A stretch of 64,000 bases of DNA, from the NCBI GenBank assembly GCA_944326235.1, contig CALVDH010000014.1, positions 1 through 64,000 of the forward strand, given 5' to 3'. The stretch is from an uncultured Bacteroidales bacterium (GTDB taxonomy: Bacteria > Bacteroidota > Bacteroidia > Bacteroidales > UBA932). Shown here one piece after another: positions 42,845 to 52,111 of this stretch (its first letter is position 1; every line of letters starts with the position of its first letter). The notes beneath the pieces are model-generated. The model had not been told where the DNA came from and made no database searches. It saw only the letters and a program-made list of their open reading frames with translations. The position numbers and the translations under genes were made by a program.

Positions 42845-45183
42845 GAGTATTCCGCAGATTCTCCACACGCATCAGCCTGTATGTCATCCTGCTGACGGCA
42901 GTCCTCTTCCTGACGGCCTCGGTAACGGTGTACAAGATCAACTACGACTCCGTGCGCAAGGAGGCCGTCACCAATGCCTTCAGCCAGCTCCGGGCGCTCA
43001 ACCTCGAGATGGAAAATGTACTCAGCTCAGTCGCATCGGCCATAAACAACATGGTGCCCAGGGCCGAGATAATGGCCGTGGAGAGCAGGGACACCTCCGA
43101 ATTCCTCCTCCTCCTGAAAGACATTCTTAAGAATACCCCGCAGCTCAAGGACATAGCCATAGCCCTGGAGCCCTACTACTACCGCCATCAGAAGCAGTTC
43201 GCCGCCTACTCCATCAACGAAGGCGACACCATAAAGTCGATGATGCTCACCGATCCGCTCTACACATATCCCTACTACGACTGGTATGTCATTCCCAGGT
43301 GCACTGACAGCACTTACTGGACCGACCCCTACATAGACCGGGTCTGGGGCCATCTGTCCATGTGCTCCTACACGGCGCCCCTGCATGACGGGGACGGGAA
43401 GTTCATAGGAGTCATCTGCGCCAGCATCGAGACGCAGTGGCTGACAAGCAAGATCGACAATATCCGGCTCTACGACCATTCCTACAACTTCATCATCGGC
43501 AAGGCCGCCGGATACATCGTACATCCCGACAACAGCCTTATCATCAACGAGACAATTTTCTCCTACGCCCTCCAGACCGGCAACACAGCCCTCACCGAGG
43601 CCGGCAGGAGAATGATCGCCGGCGAGACAGGCATGAGCGAGCTCAGCATCAACGGCAGCCCGGGCATCATCTTCTTCACCTCCGTACCGTCGAACAACTG
43701 GAGCATCGCCGCCATCTGCCCCGAAAGCGACATCTTCGCAGGGGCCTACCGGACACTTATCATCATGCTCGTAATAGCCCTTCTCTCCATCTTCATCATG
43801 GCCGTTACCGTGAGCCTTACGGTCCGCAAGGCCACCGCTCCCCTTGCCACTCTTGCAGCTTCCGCCGACAGGATAGCGGAGGGGGACTTCAATTCCGCCA
43901 TGCCCCGTTTCCATGGTGAGGACGAGATAGGACGCCTGTGCCGCTCCTTCTCTTCCATGCAGCAGTCCCTGTCCTCCTACATGGACAGGCTGCAGCGCAC
44001 CACCGCCGCCAAGCAGAGGATAGAGAGCGAGCTGAGCATCGCCCGCGAGATACAGATGGGAATGGTGCCCAAGACCTTCCCTCCCTACCCGGAGAGGGAC
44101 GACATCGACATCTACGCCGTCCTCTATCCGGCCAAGGAGATAGGCGGCGACCTGTACGACTTCTTCATCAAGGACGGCCACCTGTTCTTCGCCATAGGCG
44201 ACGTGTCGGGAAAGGGCGTGCCGGCGTCCCTGCTCATGGCCGTGACCAGAAGCCATTTCCGCTCGGTGGCCTCCGCCCTGAAGGACCCTGTCAGGATCAT
44301 CGAGTCCATGAACCGGGCCCTGGCCGACACCAACGAGGCGAACATGTTCGTGACCATCTTCTGCGGCATATTCGACCTGGACACCGGAGAGATGACCTAC
44401 TCCAACGCCGGCCACAACCCTCCCCTGCTCCTGTCTTCCCAGGGAGAGGTGACCATGATGACTCCCGACCCCAACCTGCCCATAGGCCTGTTCAAGGACT
44501 TCGGATATACCGGCGGGAAGATTACCGTCCAGGCCGGCACCACCCTCCTGCTCTACACAGACGGTCTCACCGAAGCCGAGAATCCGGACAGTCAGCTCTA
44601 CGGTGAGCAGCGCCTGACAAAGAGCCTTGAGGCCCAGAAAGGCAAGTCCGCCCAGGACATCATACTCGGAGTCTACGCTGACGCCCAGGCCCATGTACAG
44701 AACGCCGTGCAGAGCGACGACATGACCATCATGGCCATCCAGTACAAGGGCAAGGACACCGCCTCCGGTCCCGACAGGCGCATCCTGAACCTGAGCAACA
44801 AGGTGTCCGAGCTCGAGAAACTCACCCTGTTCATCGACGACGTATGCGAAAGCGCCGGAGTGAACAGCGCCACGGCCATGAGCATCAACCTGGCCATGGA
44901 GGAAGCCGTATCCAACATCATCTTCTACGCCTACCCCGGCGGAGAGACAGACCACACCATAACAGTGAGGTACACCAGGAAGGACCATGAGCTCCACTTC
45001 GACATCTACGACCGCGGAATACCCTTCGACCCCACTGCCAGGGCCGAAGCCGACGTAAGCCTCAGCGCAGAGGAACGCAAGATCGGAGGCCTGGGCATCT
45101 TCCTGGTAAAACAGATCATGGACCGCGTGGAATACGAGCGGAGGGGAGATGAGAATATATTGAAATTAACTAAAATAATCTGA
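42841..45183 (+). CDS. dCache-HAMP-SpoIIE phosphatase fused to an RsbW-like kinase domain
   Basis: A 780-aa inner-membrane signalling protein. TM1 is about 11-30; a large periplasmic region (about 31-304) looks like a double-Cache sensor (LKDIAIALEPYYY, PYYDWYVIPRCTDSTYW); TM2 is about 305-327, followed by HAMP (about 328-382). The PP2C/SpoIIE domain spans about 397-630 with EIQMGMVP, GGDLYDFF, GDVSGKGVPASLLM and SDDMTIMAI. The C-terminal HATPase domain (about 645-780) has the N-box NLAMEEAVSN and GGLGIFLVKQIMD. Phosphatase and anti-sigma-type kinase activities thus share one chain. The partner is the STAS protein 2 bp downstream. Confidence 0.93.
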   Translation: MRVFRRFSTRISLYVILLTAVLFLTASVTVYKINYDSVRKEAVTNAFSQLRALNLEMENVLSSVASAINNMVPRAEIMAVESRDTSEFLLLLKDILKNTPQLKDIAIALEPYYYRHQKQFAAYSINEGDTIKSMMLTDPLYTYPYYDWYVIPRCTDSTYWTDPYIDRVWGHLSMCSYTAPLHDGDGKFIGVICASIETQWLTSKIDNIRLYDHSYNFIIGKAAGYIVHPDNSLIINETIFSYALQTGNTALTEAGRRMIAGETGMSELSINGSPGIIFFTSVPSNNWSIAAICPESDIFAGAYRTLIIMLVIALLSIFIMAVTVSLTVRKATAPLATLAASADRIAEGDFNSAMPRFHGEDEIGRLCRSFSSMQQSLSSYMDRLQRTTAAKQRIESELSIAREIQMGMVPKTFPPYPERDDIDIYAVLYPAKEIGGDLYDFFIKDGHLFFAIGDVSGKGVPASLLMAVTRSHFRSVASALKDPVRIIESMNRALADTNEANMFVTIFCGIFDLDTGEMTYSNAGHNPPLLLSSQGEVTMMTPDPNLPIGLFKDFGYTGGKITVQAGTTLLLYTDGLTEAENPDSQLYGEQRLTKSLEAQKGKSAQDIILGVYADAQAHVQNAVQSDDMTIMAIQYKGKDTASGPDRRILNLSNKVSELEKLTLFIDDVCESAGVNSATAMSINLAMEEAVSNIIFYAYPGGETDHTITVRYTRKDHELHFDIYDRGIPFDPTARAEADVSLSAEERKIGGLGIFLVKQIMDRVEYERRGDENILKLTKII

Positions 45184-45185
45184 AT

Positions 45186-45488
45186 ATGGACCTGATAATC
45201 ACAACTGAAAGCGGCAAGACACTGGCCAAGGTGACAGGCAGGCTGGACACCACCAACTCGGATGAGTTCGAGAAAAAGATGGCGCCCCTGCTCCAGGGAG
45301 GCAATCCCGACATCGAGCTCGACTGCTCCGGGCTCGCCTACATCAGCAGCTCCGGCCTCCGCCTCTTCCTGACACTCCAGAAAAGCGTCAACGCCAGGGG
45401 AGGCAAACTGGTGATCAAGAACATGAACAGCCAGATCAAGGAGATATTCAACATGACCGGATTCTCCAGGATCATGACCATCATCTAG
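45186..45488 (+). CDS. STAS-domain protein (anti-sigma factor antagonist type)
   Basis: A 100-aa cytosolic protein made of a single STAS domain: GRLDTTNSDEFEKKM, IELDCSGLAYISSSGLRLF, LVIKNMNSQIKEIFNMTGF. The serines at 54-56 correspond to the phosphorylated site of SpoIIAA and RsbV. It is expected to be phosphorylated by the HATPase domain and dephosphorylated by the PP2C domain of the protein encoded just upstream. Its downstream target is not in the window. The gene ends 1 bp from the converging ispD. Confidence 0.93.
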   Translation: MDLIITTESGKTLAKVTGRLDTTNSDEFEKKMAPLLQGGNPDIELDCSGLAYISSSGLRLFLTLQKSVNARGGKLVIKNMNSQIKEIFNMTGFSRIMTII

Positions 45489-45489
45489 T

Positions 45490-46173
45490 CTACTTCAAAA
45501 TTCCGGAGCTGACAACGGCCCGCGCAAGGTCCATGTCCTCCGGTGTGGTCAGCTTTAGATTGAGGCGGCTGCCCGTGCAGAAATGCAGGGGTACGCCGTT
45601 TTTTTCGACTACAGAGGCGTCGTCCGTAAACTCGGGGGAATAGGCGGCAGTATATGCCTTTTTCAGCACCTCAGTATGGAAAATCTGAGGCGTCTGTACC
45701 AGTCTGAAAGCGCTCCTGTCCACAATAACGGAGCTTCCGTCCTCCCCTGCCTTCCGCATGGAGTCCGCTACCGGGATCACAGGGACCACTGCAGGATACT
45801 GCTCCGCCTCCTCGAAAAGAGCAGCCACGTCCTCCTTCCTCAGCAGCGGACGGACACCGTCGTGCACCGCCGCCAGCGCCCCGTCAGGCAGGTACTTCAT
45901 GGCCTTGCGCACCGAATGGAAGCGGGTGATGCCTCCGGTTATCAGGACACTTGGGAAAACAAAATCGTTTTTACGGCAGTACTCCAGCCACAGTTCCTTT
46001 ATCGAGTCATTGATCGAGACTATCACTCTCACCTCGAAAGGCTGGTCCAGAAAAAGTTCCACGGTCCGGCGCAGGACCGGTTTGCCGCAGAGGTCCAGCA
46101 TCTGTTTAGGCAGCTCAGAGCCCATTCTGGAGCCGGTTCCGCCGGCCGGGATGATGACATATCTTTCGCGCAT
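45490..46173 (-). CDS. ispD: 2-C-methyl-D-erythritol 4-phosphate cytidylyltransferase
   Basis: A 227-aa cytosolic enzyme of the MEP isoprenoid pathway. It has the CTP-binding PAGGTGSRMGSELPKQML at the N terminus, AVHDGVRPLL (about 105) and LKLTTPEDMDLA at the C terminus. The ATG at 46173 is chosen over a TTG at 46200, which overlaps the -7 box of its own promoter. Length is normal. Confidence 0.95.
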   Translation of the reverse strand: MRERYVIIPAGGTGSRMGSELPKQMLDLCGKPVLRRTVELFLDQPFEVRVIVSINDSIKELWLEYCRKNDFVFPSVLITGGITRFHSVRKAMKYLPDGALAAVHDGVRPLLRKEDVAALFEEAEQYPAVVPVIPVADSMRKAGEDGSSVIVDRSAFRLVQTPQIFHTEVLKKAYTAAYSPEFTDDASVVEKNGVPLHFCTGSRLNLKLTTPEDMDLARAVVSSGILK

Positions 46174-46197
46174 GGGGATATTTTGAAATAATTTTCC

Positions 46198-46205
46198 CAA
46201 ATGTA
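46198..46205 (-). promoter_or_regulatory. -7 box (TACATTTG) of ispD
   Basis: On the minus strand TACATTTG fits TAnnTTTG, 24 bp before the ispD ATG. It is back to back with the purH promoter. Confidence 0.6.
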
Positions 46206-46227
46206 CTACTTATATGGCATTAATTAC

Positions 46228-46235
46228 TATTTTTG
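46228..46235 (+). promoter_or_regulatory. -7 box (TATTTTTG) of purH
   Basis: TATTTTTG fits TAnnTTTG; the purH ATG follows 49 bp later. No TTG at -33. Confidence 0.55.
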
Positions 46236-46284
46236 TGACTTGATAAAGCAAAAACGAATATAACAAATCAGTTATCCACCCTAT

Positions 46285-47811
46285 ATGAACAGCGACAGAA
46301 CGATTCGTAGAGCACTTATCTCCGTGTACGATAAGAATCTCATCCTAGACATTGCTAATGAGCTGGTTAACCTGGGTGTGGAGATACTCTCCACAGGGGG
46401 CACGCAGCACTACCTCACAGACCATAACATTCCTGTTACAGCAGTCGAGGACGTAACAGGATATCCCTCCATCTTCGGAGGACGCGTCAAGACCCTCCAT
46501 CCGAAGGTAATGGGAGGAATCCTCTACCGCAGGGAGGAGGCCGGAGACCTCGAGGAGAGGGAAAAATATGAGATTCCAGGCATTGACCTGGTCATCGTGG
46601 ACCTCTACCCCTTCGAGGAATATGTCGTCAAGGGCGCATCGGAGGAGGAGATCATCGAGAAGATAGACATCGGAGGCATCACCCTCATCCGCGCCGCCGC
46701 AAAGAACTTCCGCGACGTGATCATTGTCCCCGGCAAGGATTCCTACGCTGACCTGCTGGAGCTGCTGCGCACGAAGAAGGGAGTGTCCTCCATTGAGGAC
46801 CGCCGCCGCTTCGCCGCCAGGGCCTTCCTCAAGAGCTCCGGATACGACACACATATCTTCCAGTATTTCAACCGCAGGGAGGAGATACCCGCCTTCACCG
46901 CCAGCGAGACCCGTCCCACCCACCTGCGCTACGGGGAGAACCCCCACCAGAAAGCCATGTTCTACGGCTCCGAGGACGCCCTCCCCGAGCAGCTGCACGG
47001 CAAGGAGATATCCTACAACAACATGCTGGACATCGAAGCCGCCCTCGAGCTCATCTCGGACTTCGACCGCACCGCAGTAGCCGTCATCAAGCACAACAAC
47101 GCCTGCGGCTGTGCCGAGGGTGACACCGTCCTGGACGCCTGGAACGCAGCCCTGGCCGCCGACCCCGTATCCGCATTCGGAGGCATCATCGTCTCGAACC
47201 GCCCGATAGACAAGGCCACGGCCGAGGAGATGCACAAGATATTCTTCGAGGTGGTCATCGCCCCGGACTATTCGCCCGAGGCCCTGGACATCCTCGAGGG
47301 CAAGAAGAACCGCATCATCCTGCGCAGCGCCTCCGCCCTTCCCTCAGCGGTGAAGTTCCGCTCGATGCTGGGCGGCGTACTCGTTCAGGACAGGGACACC
47401 TTCAGGGAGTCACCCGCCGACCTGAGGACAGTAACCAAGGTTGAGCCCACCCGTGAGCAGATAGACGACATGCTCTTCGCCAACATCATAGTCAAGCACT
47501 CCAAGTCCAACGCCATCGTACTGGCCAAGGACCACCGCCTGATAGCCAGCGGCATAGGCCAGACCTCCAGGGTGGACGCCCTCAAGCAGGCCATAGAGAA
47601 GGCACGCAGCTTCGGATTCTCCCTCGAGGGAGCCGTAATGGCCTCGGATGCCTTCTTCCCCTTCGCCGACTGCGTGGAGATAGCCGACAAGGCCGGCATC
47701 AAGGCAGTCATCCATCCGGGCGGTTCCATCCGCGACAACGAGAGCGTGGAGTACTGCGACGCCCACGGCCTGGCCATGGTGATGACAGGACACAGACATT
47801 TCAAGCACTAG
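46285..47811 (+). CDS. purH: Bifunctional AICAR transformylase/IMP cyclohydrolase
   Basis: A 508-aa cytosolic enzyme for the last two steps of IMP synthesis. The N-terminal MGS-like cyclohydrolase domain has RRALISVYDK, GGRVKTLHPKVMGGILY and IDIGGITLIRAAAKN. The transformylase domain has LRYGENPHQKA, the catalytic KHNNACGCA (about 271) and HPGGSIRDNESV near the end. It stands directly upstream of mreB, the order usual in Bacteroidales. Confidence 0.97.
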   Translation: MNSDRTIRRALISVYDKNLILDIANELVNLGVEILSTGGTQHYLTDHNIPVTAVEDVTGYPSIFGGRVKTLHPKVMGGILYRREEAGDLEEREKYEIPGIDLVIVDLYPFEEYVVKGASEEEIIEKIDIGGITLIRAAAKNFRDVIIVPGKDSYADLLELLRTKKGVSSIEDRRRFAARAFLKSSGYDTHIFQYFNRREEIPAFTASETRPTHLRYGENPHQKAMFYGSEDALPEQLHGKEISYNNMLDIEAALELISDFDRTAVAVIKHNNACGCAEGDTVLDAWNAALAADPVSAFGGIIVSNRPIDKATAEEMHKIFFEVVIAPDYSPEALDILEGKKNRIILRSASALPSAVKFRSMLGGVLVQDRDTFRESPADLRTVTKVEPTREQIDDMLFANIIVKHSKSNAIVLAKDHRLIASGIGQTSRVDALKQAIEKARSFGFSLEGAVMASDAFFPFADCVEIADKAGIKAVIHPGGSIRDNESVEYCDAHGLAMVMTGHRHFKH

Positions 47812-47840
47812 AATCTATAACCGGTATAAATTTTCAGAAT

Positions 47841-48860
47841 ATGGGATTTTCTTTCCTCACCCAAGAACTGGCAATGGACCTCGGTACCGCCAACACTGTC
47901 ATCCTCCAGGACGGCAAGATAGTGGTGGACGAGCCCTCCGTGATAGCATTTGACCAGACCACCGGAAAGGCCATAGCCGTAGGGCAGAAGGCCAAGCTGA
48001 TGTACGAGAAGACCAACCCCAACATCAAGACCATCCGTCCCCTCCGCGACGGAGTCATAGCCGACTTCAACGCCGCAGAGCAGATGATCAGGGGGTTCGT
48101 CAAGATGATCAACTACCGCCGCACATTCTTCACTCCGAACCTCAAGATGGTGATCTGCATCCCCAAGGGCAGCACCGAGGTGGAGATCAGGGCCGTGCGT
48201 GACTCGGCCGAGCATGCCGGCGCCAGGGAGATATACATGATCTTCGAGCCTATGGCCGCAGCCATGGGTATCGGTCTGGACGTCAACGCGCCCATGGGCA
48301 ACATGGTGGTGGACATCGGAGGCGGTACCTCAGAGATAGCCGTCATCTCCCTCGGCGGCATCGTGACCAGCCAGTCGATAAGGGTGGCCGGTGACGTGTT
48401 CACCTCCGACATCCAGCAGTACATGCGCCAGCAGCACAATATCAAGGTGGGAGAGATTACCTCCGAGGAGATCAAGATCCGTATCGGAGCCGCCATTCCC
48501 GACCTGGAGGACACTCCGGAGCCCTTCATCGTCCGCGGTCCGAACCTGATGACCGCCCACCCCGTGGAGATAGCCGTCACCAGCCAGGAGGTAGCCCATT
48601 GTCTGGACAAGTCCGTAGCCAAGATCGAGGCCGCGGTCCTGCAGGTGCTGGAGCAGACTCCTCCCGAGCTGTATCAGGACATCGTGCAGAAGGGTATCTT
48701 CCTCACCGGAGGCGGCGCCCTGCTCAGAGGTCTGGACAAGAGACTCTACGACAAGATCAACATACCTTTCCACATAGGCGAGGATCCTCTGAGAGCGGTG
48801 GCCCGCGGAACCAGCATTGCCCTGCGCAACCCCTCCCAGTATCCTTTCCTGATGCGGTAG
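47841..48860 (+). CDS. mreB: Rod-shape-determining protein MreB
   Basis: A 339-aa bacterial actin that directs lateral wall synthesis under the inner membrane. Actin-fold motifs are DLGTANTVILQDGKIVVDEP (phosphate 1), VVDIGGGTSEIAVIS (phosphate 2) and FLTGGGALLRGLDKRL (adenosine). It begins with the short hydrophobic MGFSFL. First gene of the mreBCD-PBP2-rodA operon, so the organism is probably rod-shaped. Confidence 0.97.
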   Translation: MGFSFLTQELAMDLGTANTVILQDGKIVVDEPSVIAFDQTTGKAIAVGQKAKLMYEKTNPNIKTIRPLRDGVIADFNAAEQMIRGFVKMINYRRTFFTPNLKMVICIPKGSTEVEIRAVRDSAEHAGAREIYMIFEPMAAAMGIGLDVNAPMGNMVVDIGGGTSEIAVISLGGIVTSQSIRVAGDVFTSDIQQYMRQQHNIKVGEITSEEIKIRIGAAIPDLEDTPEPFIVRGPNLMTAHPVEIAVTSQEVAHCLDKSVAKIEAAVLQVLEQTPPELYQDIVQKGIFLTGGGALLRGLDKRLYDKINIPFHIGEDPLRAVARGTSIALRNPSQYPFLMR

Positions 48861-48881
48861 GACAGTCTCCGCAGAGAGCAG

Positions 48882-49724
48882 ATGAAAGGCCGGAACCAGT
48901 ACATACTCCACCTCATCAACCTTCTCGTCTTCATCCTCCTGGAGGCGGCCGCCCTCTGGCTCATTGCCAGGAACAGCGTGATTCAGCGTTCGGACATTCT
49001 CAAGTCCGTCTCGGCTGTAACCAACGCCTTCTCTTCCGGAGCCGGAAACATCGGCCGCTACTTCAGCCTCGGCAGGATCAACAGGAGGCTCTCCGAGGAG
49101 AATGTGGCCCTGCGCCGCGAGAACGACAGGCTCCAGGCCGCCCTGAGCGACCTGGCCGTGCCCGACTCGCTCCTTACGGCGGAAAGCCCTCTTTTCGACT
49201 ACATACCGGCACTGGTCGTGTCCAACAGCACGGACCGCCTTCACAACATCCTCATCATCAACAAGGGAGAGCGCGACGGCATCACTGAGGACATGGGCGT
49301 GGTGACAGACAGGGGAATCGTCGGCTACATTCTCAGCACGGGCGAGAGATACTCGAAGGTATCCTCCATACTGGACATTGACAATATGGCCAGCGCGACC
49401 CTTACCGGCAGCAATACCTTCGGAGTCATCCAATGGGACGGCAAGACGGCAAGGAGGACCGTCATGCACGACATTCCGGTCCACACCGTATTCGACGACG
49501 GGGACACAGTCGTCTCCAGCGGCTACTCGCTCATCTACCCTCCCGGCATCCCGATAGGGACAGTAGGCGGACACAGGCTGCGGGACGGAGTCAACTACGA
49601 CCTGACCATAGACCTCTTCGAGGAGTTTTCCAGGCTCAGACACGTGTACGTGGTCTCACGCAGGGATATCGAGGAACTTAATGCCCTGACGGACAGCGAC
49701 GGGGAAGAAGGAGGCGAGTCATGA
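48882..49724 (+). CDS. mreC: Rod-shape-determining protein MreC
   Basis: A 280-aa inner-membrane protein linking MreB to periplasmic wall enzymes. It has one N-terminal helix (LHLINLLVFILLEAAALWL), a coiled coil (about 65-95, RLSEENVALRRENDRLQAAL) and the MreC beta domain (INKGERDGITEDMGVVTDRG, VSSGYSLIYPPGIPIGTV). It overlaps mreD by 4 bp. Confidence 0.93.
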   Translation: MKGRNQYILHLINLLVFILLEAAALWLIARNSVIQRSDILKSVSAVTNAFSSGAGNIGRYFSLGRINRRLSEENVALRRENDRLQAALSDLAVPDSLLTAESPLFDYIPALVVSNSTDRLHNILIINKGERDGITEDMGVVTDRGIVGYILSTGERYSKVSSILDIDNMASATLTGSNTFGVIQWDGKTARRTVMHDIPVHTVFDDGDTVVSSGYSLIYPPGIPIGTVGGHRLRDGVNYDLTIDLFEEFSRLRHVYVVSRRDIEELNALTDSDGEEGGES

Positions 49725-50230
49725 GCGCGGCACGCTGCACCGTACTTGTCCTGCTTCTGGTCCTGGCGCAGGGGGCACTGGACAACTACATCAACCTCAC
49801 AGTATATCTGGACATAATCCTGTGCCTCTTCCTGGTGCTCATCCTGCCTCCCAAATGGGGAGCCGTTCCGTCCATGCTGGCAGGTTTCCTGCTGGGTCTG
49901 GCCGTGGACATACTGGGCAACGGCATCACCGGCATGTCCGCAGCAGCCCTGACCGCCGCCGGACTCTGCCGCAAAAGCATCTACGGCGTGACAGCGCCCA
50001 GGGAGAAAGAGAAGCGCCAGTCGATAGAGACCATGGGACCGAGGAACTTCTTCCTCTACTCCATGCCCCTGACGCTCATCAGCCTGGCAGTCTATATCTT
50101 CCTGGACAGTTCCGGTTTCCGGCCCCTGGGCCAGTGCCTGCTCAGGCTGTGCATCTCCTTCGCAGTCAATATACTGCTGATGATATTCCTCTATGTCGTC
50201 AGCATAGACCATCACAACCGGAGGAGGTAG
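49721..50230 (+). CDS. mreD: Rod-shape-determining protein MreD
   Basis: A 169-aa integral membrane protein with five or six hydrophobic helices and little else conserved (LTVYLDIILCLFLVLILP, GLAVDILGNGITGMSAAAL). Identification rests on size, topology, the AVDILG segment and the position between mreC (4-bp overlap) and the PBP2 gene. Confidence 0.88.
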   Translation: MSAARCTVLVLLLVLAQGALDNYINLTVYLDIILCLFLVLILPPKWGAVPSMLAGFLLGLAVDILGNGITGMSAAALTAAGLCRKSIYGVTAPREKEKRQSIETMGPRNFFLYSMPLTLISLAVYIFLDSSGFRPLGQCLLRLCISFAVNILLMIFLYVVSIDHHNRRR

Positions 50231-50236
50231 GGCGGC

Positions 50237-52111
50237 ATGAATGACGGCAAGCACAGATACCAGTACCTTATAATCGGACTCGCGGTAGCCTTCCTGCTCC
50301 TGGCTGCACAGCTTTTCCGTCTGCAGCTGCTGGACAACAGCTTCAAGATCAGCGCGGAAAACAACGCCCTCCTGTACCAGACCCGCCACCCGGCCAGAGG
50401 CCTCATCCTGGACCGCAACGGGAAGATACTGGTAGGCAACAAGAACACCTACGACATCCTGGTGACACCGCGCTACGTGAAGCCGTTCGACACCCTGGAA
50501 CTGTGCCGCATACTGGACCTGGACCCTCAGTACGTCAGGGACAAGTTCAGCGAATACCGGATGTACAGGACCAGAATCGGATACCGGACCGTGACATTCG
50601 TAAGCCAGATATCCCAGGAGCAGTACAGCCGTTTCATAGAAGTGGCCCACAAGTTCCCCGAATTCCGGGGTGTGCCCCGCACCACCCGCATGTATCCCTA
50701 CAATGCCGGAGGCAACCTTCTCGGCTATGTCACCGAAGTAGACCGGGACTTCCTGGACAGACACCCTGACTACGCGGCCGGAGACTACACCGGTCGGACA
50801 GGACTGGAGGAGACCTGCGAGCCTATGCTGCGCGGAGAGAAAGGCTACAGCATCTACCTCCGCGACGCCAGCAACCGGATACAGTCCTCCTACCGCAACG
50901 GAGAATTCGACAAGCCGGCCGTACCCGGGCAGGACGTAGTCTCCACCATCGACGCGGAACTGCAGAACTACGGAGAGGAGCTCATGCGCAACAAGGTAGG
51001 CTCCGTCATCGCCATAGAACCGTCCACCGGGGAGATCCTGTCCATGATATCCTCCCCCGGAATAGACGTATCCGTGCTGGGAGAGATCAACAAATACTAT
51101 AAGGAAATAGCCGCCGACCCGTTCACACCCATGTTCAACCGGGCAGTGATGTCCCCTCAGCCTCCAGGCTCCGTGTTCAAGCTGGTCAACGGTCTGATAG
51201 GGCTGCAGGAGGGAGTGGTGAGTACGGACACCCGGTTCCCGTGCAGGGACGGCTTCCACGCCAGGGGCATCAGCGTGGGCTGCCACAGCCACAAGTCTCC
51301 GGTGGACTTCACCGAGGCCATCATGGTATCGTGCAACTCCTACTTCTGCTACCTCTTCCGGGATATTCTGGAAAATCCCGTCTACGGCTCGGAGGCGGCC
51401 GCCATGGACCGCTGGGCAGAATATGTCAGGAGTTTCGGCTTCGGCACCAGACTGGGATCAGACTTCCCTTCGGAGATAGCCGGATTCGTTCCCACCTCGG
51501 CCACATACGACCGGGTCTACGGCAAGGGAGGATGGAAGGCGCTCTCGGTCATCTCCCTGTCCATAGGCCAGGGAGAGCTCGGATGCACGCCCCTGCACCT
51601 GGCCAACCTGGCCGCCACCATAGCCAACCGGGGATGGTACCGCATCCCCCACATCGTACGCGGACACGGCAGCGACACCCTGGACAGACGGTTCTCGGAA
51701 AAACACTATACACTGGTGGACACAGCCCACTTCGAGAAAGTCATAGAGGGCATGTACATGGCTGTCAATGCTCCTGCCGGAGAGGGCGCCACCGCACGTG
51801 TGGCCGCGGTCAAGGGCCTGGACATCTGCGGCAAGACCGGCACGGCCGAGAATCCCCACGGGGACGAGCACGCTGTCTTCGTCTGCTTCGCCCCGAGGGA
51901 GAACCCCAGGATAGCCATTGCCGTATACATCGAGAATGCCGGATTCGGCGCCACCTGGGCCGCACCGGTAGCCTCCCTGATGGTGGAGAAATACCTCAAC
52001 GGAGAGATAGCCTCCAACCGCCGCTGGCTGGAACAGCGGATGCTGGACGCCAACCTCCTGCACAAAGTCCCCGCCAGCCCCGATTATGTACCTCCTAAAA
52101 AAGATGACTGA
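50237..52111 (+). CDS. mrdA: Penicillin-binding protein 2
   Basis: A 624-aa inner-membrane transpeptidase of the elongation complex. It has one anchor (about 12-30), a pedestal domain (HPARGLILDRNGKILVGN onward) and a transpeptidase domain with SxxK as PPGSVFKLVNG (about 310), SxN as VSCNSYF and KTG as CGKTGTAENPHG. It overlaps rodA by one base (TGATG). Confidence 0.96.
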   Translation: MNDGKHRYQYLIIGLAVAFLLLAAQLFRLQLLDNSFKISAENNALLYQTRHPARGLILDRNGKILVGNKNTYDILVTPRYVKPFDTLELCRILDLDPQYVRDKFSEYRMYRTRIGYRTVTFVSQISQEQYSRFIEVAHKFPEFRGVPRTTRMYPYNAGGNLLGYVTEVDRDFLDRHPDYAAGDYTGRTGLEETCEPMLRGEKGYSIYLRDASNRIQSSYRNGEFDKPAVPGQDVVSTIDAELQNYGEELMRNKVGSVIAIEPSTGEILSMISSPGIDVSVLGEINKYYKEIAADPFTPMFNRAVMSPQPPGSVFKLVNGLIGLQEGVVSTDTRFPCRDGFHARGISVGCHSHKSPVDFTEAIMVSCNSYFCYLFRDILENPVYGSEAAAMDRWAEYVRSFGFGTRLGSDFPSEIAGFVPTSATYDRVYGKGGWKALSVISLSIGQGELGCTPLHLANLAATIANRGWYRIPHIVRGHGSDTLDRRFSEKHYTLVDTAHFEKVIEGMYMAVNAPAGEGATARVAAVKGLDICGKTGTAENPHGDEHAVFVCFAPRENPRIAIAVYIENAGFGATWAAPVASLMVEKYLNGEIASNRRWLEQRMLDANLLHKVPASPDYVPPKKDD

